Below, in pieces: positions 58,250 to 64,000 of a DNA stretch of 64,000 bases. Source of the stretch: Bradyrhizobium diazoefficiens (GTDB lineage: Bacteria > Pseudomonadota > Alphaproteobacteria > Rhizobiales > Xanthobacteraceae); assembly GCF_018131185.1 (NCBI RefSeq), contig NZ_JAFCJE010000005.1, positions 620,001 to 684,000 on the forward strand, written 5' to 3'. Position numbers and translations under genes: made by a program. The notes beneath the pieces were generated by a model. The model was not told where the DNA came from. It made no database searches and saw only the letters and a list, made by a program, of their open reading frames with translations. How positions within the stretch are numbered: position 1 is the stretch's first letter; each line of letters begins with the position of its first letter.

Positions 58250-61099
58250 TTAATTCAGCGCGTCGTTGAGCGCGGCATTGAGTGCCGCAAGACCCTTCTT
58301 GAGGCCGCCCTTGAGGTGCACCCGAAGCGCGCGCCGGCCGCGCTCGGTGAGCACGTCGAAATCGCCGCGCGCCTGTGCCGCCTTGATCACGCCGAAGCTC
58401 GCCTTCTGACCGGGCACGGGCAAGTCCTTGGCATCGTCTGCCGTGATCTGAAGGAACACGCCGCTGTCCGGCCCGCCCTTGTAGGCCTGCCCGGTCGAGT
58501 GCAGGAAGCGTGGTCCGAACTCGGCGCAGGTCGCGACCTGACGCTTCTCACGCACCTCCAGTCGCATGGCCTGAAGTGCGTCGATCGTGGCCTTGTCGCG
58601 CGCGATGTAGCCGAGCAGGGCGACATAGTCGCCGTCGCCCGATCGCGACAGATGCGCCTTCAGCCAGGAGGTGAGATCGCCGTTGGCGCCGGCGGCGCGG
58701 AGCGCCGTGGCGTTCGCCTCGTCGGTATAGAGATCGGCTTCGTCGGTGCTGACCACCGGCTCTTCTTTCGGCAGCGCGCCGGTCTTCTCGAACGACGCGG
58801 TGAGCTCGCGGGTCTTGATCTTGGCCGCTTCCACGTCCGGCTGGTCGAACGGGTTGATGCCGAGGATCGAGCCCGCCACCGCCGTTGCCATCTCGAAGCG
58901 GAAGAACTCCTGGCCGAGATGCTCGATCGACTTCATGACGATGCGCACCACGGGATGGCCGGCCGCTTCGATCGCGGCAAGCTGGGAGTCGTGGGCGGCG
59001 TCCGCCTCGCCGTCGATGCGGATATCGATGAAGAATCGGTCGTTGCCGTACACTGAGGGATCGCCCAGGGGCTCGCCCTCGATCGGGATCAGGCCCTTGC
59101 CTTCCTTGCCGGTCGATTCCGCGATCAGCTGCTCGGCCCAGGCGCCGAAATCGGCGATCTTCTTCGAGGCCAGGATCGTCACCTTGTCGCGCCCTTCGAG
59201 GCCGGCGAGGCCCATGGCGAGGCCGAGCTGCACGCCGGGGTTCTCACTCGGTGGCACGTCCGGGCCGCAGGAGCGGGCCATCGCCAGCGCGTGCTCGACG
59301 AAGGTCTTGACGTCGATGCCGGCCGTTGCGGCCGGCACGAGGCCGAACGGCGAGAGCACGGAGTAGCGTCCGCCGATCGAAGGCTCGCCGTGGAAGATGC
59401 GGGCGTAGTTCAGCTTCTTGGCCGCCTTCTCCAGCGACGAGCCCGGATCGGTCACCGCGATGAAGCGGTGGCCGGTCTTCGACTTCGGCCCGACCGCCTT
59501 GGCGACCTGCTCATGAAAATAGTCCTTCATCGCGTTCGGCTCGGTGGTGCCGCCGGACTTGCTGGAGACGATGAACACCGTGTTGGCGATGTCGATCTTC
59601 GCTTCCATCGCCCGCACCTGCGCCGGATCGGTGGAATCCAGCACGTGCAGCTTCGGAAAGCCCGGCTTCTTGCCAAACGTCTCGGCCAGCACCTCCGGCC
59701 CGAGGCTCGATCCGCCCATGCCGAGCACGACGGCGTCGGAGAATTTCTGGCCCTTCACCCGGCCCGCATAGTCCTCGTAGTCGGCAATGTCGGCCTTGGC
59801 TGCGCTGTCGAGCCAGCCGAGCCATTTGTCCTCGTCCGCGCCGGTCCACACCGACTTGTCGCGCTGCCAGAGCCTGCGGATCTTTGCCGATGCGCGCCAT
59901 TCCTCGGTACTCTTGGCGACCGTCTTGCCGAGTCCCTCGCCGAGCGAGAGAGACTGGCGGTCGAGCGCGGGCCCCAGCACGGTCGCGCGCTTGTGGGCGA
60001 CGGCGCCGTAGAGCTTGTCGGCGGCATCGGCAAATTGCTTCACGCCGTCCTTGACCAGCTCCTCGGTGATCGCATCGAGCGAGATGCCGGAGCGCTCCAG
60101 CTCTTCCAGCACGCGCCTGGCGTCGTCGACATTCTCTTCCAGGCTGTCGCGCGGCGTGCCGTGGTCGCGGAAGGCGTCGAGCGTTGCCGGCGGCACGGTG
60201 TTGATGGTGTCGGGGCCGATCAGCTCCTCGACATAGAGAACGTCGCTGTACTCCTTGTTCTTCGTGCCGGTCGAGGCCCACAACATGCGCTGTGGCTTGG
60301 CGCCCTTGGCGGCGAGCTTGTCCCAGCGCGGACCCGAGAACAGGCGCTTGTAATCCTGGTAGGCGACCTTGGCGTTGGCGATCGCAACCTTGCCCTTGAG
60401 CGCGGCGAGCCGCTCCTTCTCGGATGGATCGTTGGCGCGGGCGATCTTCTCGTCGAGTTGCTTGTCGACCACCGAGTCGATGCGGCTGACGAAAAAGCTC
60501 GCCACGCTCGCGACATGAGAGGGATCGCCGCCGCCGGCGACGTATTTTTCGAGACCGGCGATGTAGGCTTCGGCCACCTCCAGGTAGACCGCCTTGGAGA
60601 ACAGCAGCGTGATGTTGATGCTGATCCCGTCGCCGATCAGCGTCTCGATCGCCGGCAGGCCCTCGGGCGTCGCCGGCACCTTCACCATCAGGTTCTTGCG
60701 GGCCACGTCCTTCCAGAGTCGCCGCGCCTCGGCAACGGTGCCGGCGGTGTCCATGGCGAGATAGGGCGAGACTTCCAGGCTGACATAGCCGTCGCCGCCC
60801 TTGAGGCGGTCATAGACCGGGCGGAGCACGTCGGCGGCGTTCTGAATGTCCTCGACCGCGACCGCCTCGAACAAATCGGCCACGCTCCGGTCGCCGCGCT
60901 TCAGCGCCCTGCCGATCGGGGCGTCGTATTCGTCCGAGCTGCCGATCGCCTTCTCGAAGATCGAGGGATTGGAGGTGACGCCCTTGACGCCGTCTGTGTC
61001 GATCAGCCGCTTCAGGTCGCCCTTGGCGATGAAGCCGCGGGCGAGGAAGTCCAGCCAGACGGCCTGGCCGTGCTTTTCCAGTTCTTTGACGGGATTCAT
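58250..61099 (-). CDS. tal-pgi: bifunctional transaldolase / glucose-6-phosphate isomerase
   Basis: A fusion of 949 residues. Residues 1-about 370 are transaldolase, with GVKGVTSNPSIFEKAI and the Schiff-base Lys140 in LMVKVPATPEGLPAI. Residues about 400-945 are phosphoglucose isomerase, with VLGMGGSSLGPEVLAETFG, SSKSGGTTEPNAMKDYF and the late QAYKGGPDSGVFLQI. The fusion joins the non-oxidative pentose-phosphate pathway to the glucose-6-phosphate pool feeding Zwf. It is the first gene of the six-gene leftward operon. The fusion is known in several alphaproteobacteria and actinobacteria, so it is unusual but not unique. Confidence 0.95.
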   Translation of the reverse strand: MNPVKELEKHGQAVWLDFLARGFIAKGDLKRLIDTDGVKGVTSNPSIFEKAIGSSDEYDAPIGRALKRGDRSVADLFEAVAVEDIQNAADVLRPVYDRLKGGDGYVSLEVSPYLAMDTAGTVAEARRLWKDVARKNLMVKVPATPEGLPAIETLIGDGISINITLLFSKAVYLEVAEAYIAGLEKYVAGGGDPSHVASVASFFVSRIDSVVDKQLDEKIARANDPSEKERLAALKGKVAIANAKVAYQDYKRLFSGPRWDKLAAKGAKPQRMLWASTGTKNKEYSDVLYVEELIGPDTINTVPPATLDAFRDHGTPRDSLEENVDDARRVLEELERSGISLDAITEELVKDGVKQFADAADKLYGAVAHKRATVLGPALDRQSLSLGEGLGKTVAKSTEEWRASAKIRRLWQRDKSVWTGADEDKWLGWLDSAAKADIADYEDYAGRVKGQKFSDAVVLGMGGSSLGPEVLAETFGKKPGFPKLHVLDSTDPAQVRAMEAKIDIANTVFIVSSKSGGTTEPNAMKDYFHEQVAKAVGPKSKTGHRFIAVTDPGSSLEKAAKKLNYARIFHGEPSIGGRYSVLSPFGLVPAATAGIDVKTFVEHALAMARSCGPDVPPSENPGVQLGLAMGLAGLEGRDKVTILASKKIADFGAWAEQLIAESTGKEGKGLIPIEGEPLGDPSVYGNDRFFIDIRIDGEADAAHDSQLAAIEAAGHPVVRIVMKSIEHLGQEFFRFEMATAVAGSILGINPFDQPDVEAAKIKTRELTASFEKTGALPKEEPVVSTDEADLYTDEANATALRAAGANGDLTSWLKAHLSRSGDGDYVALLGYIARDKATIDALQAMRLEVREKRQVATCAEFGPRFLHSTGQAYKGGPDSGVFLQITADDAKDLPVPGQKASFGVIKAAQARGDFDVLTERGRRALRVHLKGGLKKGLAALNAALNDALN

Positions 61100-61418
61100 G
61101 ATGCCTATTTATCTCCAAGCCTGCGGGCGAGGGGTTTCCGCGCCGGTCCTGACGCGCTATCCTCTAACTTACATGCTCCCGGGAGGGAACCAATCAAGGG
61201 TACAGGCGTCATACCCTCCGGTGTAACTCCGTCGCGATCATGGCGATCCGGGCGGTAGCCGCCGTTGTTGCGTAAAAAGTCGTTGGCCGAGGTTCGGCCG
61301 GTCTTGTTGCGTAACGTCGGCCGCTTGGTTATCAACCGGTGGCTGCGTTGAGGGCCATCGGTGGATTCCGATCCGTCTGGTACGTGGCTGGCCGCGAATG
61401 GCCACGCTGGGGAAAAGC
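61100..61418. other. intergenic region between divergent tal-pgi and membrane-protein gene
   Basis: 319 bp without a gene. It holds a hairpin GGCCGA-GGT-TCGGCC at 61285-61299, flanked by two copies of TTGTTGCGTAA (61264-61274 and 61304-61314), an arrangement that could be a regulator site. A GGAAC at 61186-61190 has CGTC after 16 nt, one base off the EcfG -10, pointing rightward but 200 bp from the gene. The tal-pgi promoter is not recognisable. Confidence 0.4.
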
Positions 61419-62069
61419 ATGCAGGCTCAAAATGACGGTGTCGCGTTCGCCGCCGCCAACAGTCCGCCGCCGGCCGGATGCGTCGACGCATCGCCCGACC
61501 TCGAAATCGGTTCCTGTACGACCTCGCTGCGACTGCTGGTCGCGGCGGGCTTTGCCATGACCCTGCTCAGTGCCAGCCTCGCCTTCAACTGGTGGGATGG
61601 TCTTGGCGAGTACGACGTGATGGCCGGATTTGTCGGCGTCGTGGTGTTCGCCCTGATCACAATCCGGCTGATCTGGATGCTCCCCGCCGAGCGGGGACCG
61701 GTGGTGGTGGTCACGCCCTACGGCATCCGCGATCTCCGCATCGGCAATGAATTTCTGCCGTGGGATTCGATCGCGGAGATTTCGGCTGAACAACGCGACG
61801 GTCACGACATGGTCGTGCTGACGCCGACGCCGGGCTTGCAGCGGCAGCTCTGCAGCATCCACAATCTGGCGCGCCTTGCGCAGAACAATCGAATCGTCAT
61901 CCGGTCGGACGGCCTGGCGACCGATTTTGATACATTGCTGCGCGCTTGTCGCGACTGTCACAATGCCGTCGGCAGTCCGCGCACCGCATTGCAGCAGGAA
62001 GATGAACGCGGCACCCAAGGCGCCCAGGGCTTCAAAGACACCCAAGGCTTCGCCGTACAAGCGTCATAA
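61419..62069 (+). CDS. hypothetical membrane protein, PH-domain-like
   Basis: A protein of 216 residues with two membrane spans (about 36-58, LLVAAGFAMTLLSASLAFNW; about 66-86, FVGVVVFALITIRLIWML). A soluble part follows (VVVVTPYGIRDLRIGNEFLPWDSIAEISAEQ), whose beta pattern resembles bacterial PH-like domains found after two spans. The C-terminal 30 residues look disordered. The ATG at 61419 is chosen for the GGGGA 5 bp upstream; another ATG lies 21 bp earlier. No function is known. It precedes prkA by 297 bp and has its own orientation-matched leader. Confidence 0.75.
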   Translation: MQAQNDGVAFAAANSPPPAGCVDASPDLEIGSCTTSLRLLVAAGFAMTLLSASLAFNWWDGLGEYDVMAGFVGVVVFALITIRLIWMLPAERGPVVVVTPYGIRDLRIGNEFLPWDSIAEISAEQRDGHDMVVLTPTPGLQRQLCSIHNLARLAQNNRIVIRSDGLATDFDTLLRACRDCHNAVGSPRTALQQEDERGTQGAQGFKDTQGFAVQAS

Positions 62070-62306
62070 GATCGCCGCTCGTCGATATCTATGCTGCAGC
62101 GCCGGATGGCCTCATCCCCGGTATCGCCCGGATGTTGCGACCAAGTGACAATTTCTGGAAATGAGCCAATATAGACAGAGATTCGCACAAATTACAGGCA
62201 GGTGCCTGTTCGTAACTCATCGAGTGCCTACGTTGTGCGTTGCGTCGTGTCGGCACCCGGGTGTCCAATGATCGTCATGTGCTCACGCTGATTCGAAACG
62301 GCCTGA

Positions 62307-62332
62307 GGAACGGTCCGGTAACTGCTTTCGTT
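62307..62332 (+). promoter_or_regulatory. EcfG promoter of prkA, perfect consensus
   Basis: GGAAC at 62307-62311, a 17-nt spacer and CGTT at 62329-62332 match the alphaproteobacterial EcfG (general stress) promoter exactly. Transcription would start near 62340, about 27 nt before the prkA ATG. The rest of the 297-bp gap 62070-62366 holds only a small hairpin (CAGGCA-GG-TGCCTG, 62195-62208). Confidence 0.8.
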
Positions 62333-62366
62333 TCAGCTTGTAGCGGAACTCACGCGGAGAGGGATC

Positions 62367-64000
62367 ATGTACAACGATTCTCTATTCAACGCTTTCGCTC
62401 GGTCGTTCGAGGCGAGAAGCCAGCACGACATGTCGATGGCGGAATATCTGGAATCGTGTCGAAGCGATCCCATGAAATACGCGAACGCGGCCGAACGACT
62501 GCTAGCTGCCATCGGCGAACCCCAGACGATCGACACGGCCAAGGACCCACGCCTTGGCCGTATTTTTTTGAACCGCACGATCCGCACCTATCCGGCCTTC
62601 GCCGGCTTCTACGGCATGGAAGAAACCATCGAGCGCATCGTCGGTTTCTTCCGCCATGCCGCGCAAGGTCTCGAAGAGCGCAAGCAGATCCTCTATCTGC
62701 TAGGGCCGGTCGGCGGCGGCAAATCCTCGCTTGCCGAGCGGCTGAAGTCGCTGATGGAAGTGCATCCGATCTACGTGCTCAAGGCCGGCGATGAACTCTC
62801 GCCCGTGTTCGAGAGCCCGCTCAGCCTGTTCGACCCCGATCAGCTCGGGCCGATGCTGGAAGAGAAATACGGCATCCCGCGCCGCCGTCTCACCGGACTG
62901 ATGAGCCCGTGGTGCTACAAGCGGCTGGAAGCCTTCGGCGGCGATATTTCCCAGTTCCGCGTCGCGAAGATCCAGCCGTCGCGGCTGCGCCAGATCGGCA
63001 TCGCCAAGACCGAGCCCGGTGACGAGAACAACCAGGACATCTCCTCGCTGGTGGGCAAGGTCGATATCCGCAAGCTCGAGACATACGCGCAGAACGATCC
63101 CGACGCCTACAGCTATTCCGGCGGCCTCAACCGCGCCAACCAGGGCGTGCTTGAGTTCGTCGAGATGTTCAAGGCGCCGATCAAGATGCTGCACCCGCTG
63201 CTCACCGCGACGCAGGAAGGCAACTATATCGGCACCGAGAACATCGGTGCGATTCCGTTCACCGGCGTGATCCTGGCGCACTCCAACGAGGCCGAGTGGG
63301 CGAGCTTCAAGGCGAACAAGAACAACGAAGCCTTCATCGACCGCATCTGCGTGATCAAGGTGCCGTACTGCCTGAGGATCACGGAGGAGCAGAAGATCTA
63401 CGAGAAGCTGATCCAGGGCTCCGAGCTCGCGTCGGCGCCTTGCGCGCCCTCGACGCTGGAGACGCTGGCGCGGTTCTCGGTGATGTCTCGCCTGCGCAAG
63501 CACGAGAATTCCACGGTGTTCGCCAAGATGCGGGTTTACGACGGCGAGAGCCTGAAGGAATCCGATCCGAAGGCGCGCAGCGTCCAGGAATATCGCGACG
63601 CCGCCGGCGTCGACGAGGGCATGGACGGCGTCTCCACCCGCTTCGCCTTCAAGATCCTGGCTGCGACCTTCAACCACGACCCGCAGGAGGTCGCCGCCGA
63701 CGCCGTGCATCTGATGTACGCGCTGGAGCAGTCGATCCGCCGCGAGCAGCTGCCGGAGGAAGTCGAGAAGCGCTATCTCGAATTCATCAAGGCGGATCTC
63801 GCGCCGCGCTATGCCGAGTTCATCGGTAACGAGATCCAGAAGGCCTATCTGGAATCCTACTCCGATTACGGCCAGAATCTGTTCGATCGCTACGTCGACT
63901 ATGCCGACGCCTGGATCGAGGACCAGGATTTCAAGGATCCCGACACCGGCCAGCTGCTGGATCGCGAGCTTTTGAACCAGGAGCTGACGAAAATCGAGAA
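62367..64000 (+). CDS. prkA: serine protein kinase PrkA, N-terminal 544 residues (cut by window edge)
   Basis: The frame runs from the ATG at 62367 (GAGAGGG upstream) past the end of the window without a stop, giving 544 of about 640-650 residues. The N-terminal AAA-like domain has a Walker A motif LLGPVGGGKSSLAERL with Lys119, followed by the PrkA-typical LFDPDQLGPMLEEKYGIPRR, SYSGGLNRANQGVLEFVEMF and ILAHSNEAEW. The kinase-like C-terminal part is incomplete. PrkA phosphorylates proteins on Ser under starvation and stress, and is usually followed by yeaH and a spoVR-like gene. The promoter is a perfect EcfG site. Codon use matches its neighbours. Confidence 0.96.
   Translation, partial: MYNDSLFNAFARSFEARSQHDMSMAEYLESCRSDPMKYANAAERLLAAIGEPQTIDTAKDPRLGRIFLNRTIRTYPAFAGFYGMEETIERIVGFFRHAAQGLEERKQILYLLGPVGGGKSSLAERLKSLMEVHPIYVLKAGDELSPVFESPLSLFDPDQLGPMLEEKYGIPRRRLTGLMSPWCYKRLEAFGGDISQFRVAKIQPSRLRQIGIAKTEPGDENNQDISSLVGKVDIRKLETYAQNDPDAYSYSGGLNRANQGVLEFVEMFKAPIKMLHPLLTATQEGNYIGTENIGAIPFTGVILAHSNEAEWASFKANKNNEAFIDRICVIKVPYCLRITEEQKIYEKLIQGSELASAPCAPSTLETLARFSVMSRLRKHENSTVFAKMRVYDGESLKESDPKARSVQEYRDAAGVDEGMDGVSTRFAFKILAATFNHDPQEVAADAVHLMYALEQSIRREQLPEEVEKRYLEFIKADLAPRYAEFIGNEIQKAYLESYSDYGQNLFDRYVDYADAWIEDQDFKDPDTGQLLDRELLNQELTKIE

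Overview
The window reads as chromosome of a Bradyrhizobium-like alphaproteobacterium. The evidence is high GC with strongly GC-biased third codon positions, several intergenic palindromes of the kind scattered through Bradyrhizobium genomes, a ROSE-type RNA thermometer before a small heat-shock gene, and promoter motifs matching the alphaproteobacterial general stress sigma factor EcfG (GGAAC, 16-17 nt, CGTT-like). No tRNA, rRNA, CRISPR array, prophage or intact insertion sequence was seen.

Layout. 1-1.3 kb: 3' end of a mannonate dehydratase gene and an Asp/Glu racemase-family gene, then about 1 kb of dispersed repeat. 2.4-12.5 kb: a catabolic cluster. Four genes run rightward (TPP-dependent enzyme, D-amino-acid-dehydrogenase-like flavoprotein, second racemase-like protein, SDR dehydrogenase); three run leftward (periplasmic binding protein, FAD oxidoreductase, IclR regulator); an MFS/MHS transporter follows. 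12.5-16 kb: heat-shock block with two Hsp20 proteins, small unknown proteins, a Deg-like protease and a glycine-zipper protein. 16-22.4 kb: acyl-CoA metabolism (CitE-like lyase, MaoC hydratase, acyl-CoA dehydrogenase, acyl-CoA ligase, crotonase), upp and a TetR regulator. 22.6-31 kb: the high-affinity potassium system kdpFABCDE with two extra small ORFs. 31-35.6 kb: divergent ku and ligD (NHEJ), a DUF3309 peptide and a PHA-granule-type protein. 35.6-53.6 kb: alpha-glucan and trehalose genes, with one leftward operon (glgE-like, treS-maltokinase, glgB, glgX, treZ, treY) diverging from malQ and a GH15 gene. 53.6-61.1 kb: a leftward pentose-phosphate operon (tal-pgi fusion, gnd, zwf, pgl, gntK, HAD phosphatase). 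61.4-64 kb: a small membrane protein and the 5' part of prkA.

How it fits together. Much of the right half suits survival of osmotic, desiccation or stationary-phase stress: potassium uptake, trehalose made from glucan (TreY/TreZ) or maltose (TreS), NADPH from the pentose phosphate pathway, NHEJ repair and the PrkA kinase. EcfG-like promoters are visible before prkA (perfect consensus), between ku and ligD (an unusual symmetric bidirectional arrangement), before the DUF3309 gene and, more weakly, before malQ.

The most unusual item is the GlgE homologue. It keeps the nucleophile Asp379, but Lys408 occupies the place of the general acid/base Glu and Ala377 that of the conserved Arg. It therefore may not be a standard maltosyltransferase, although it heads an operon encoding the rest of the GlgE pathway.
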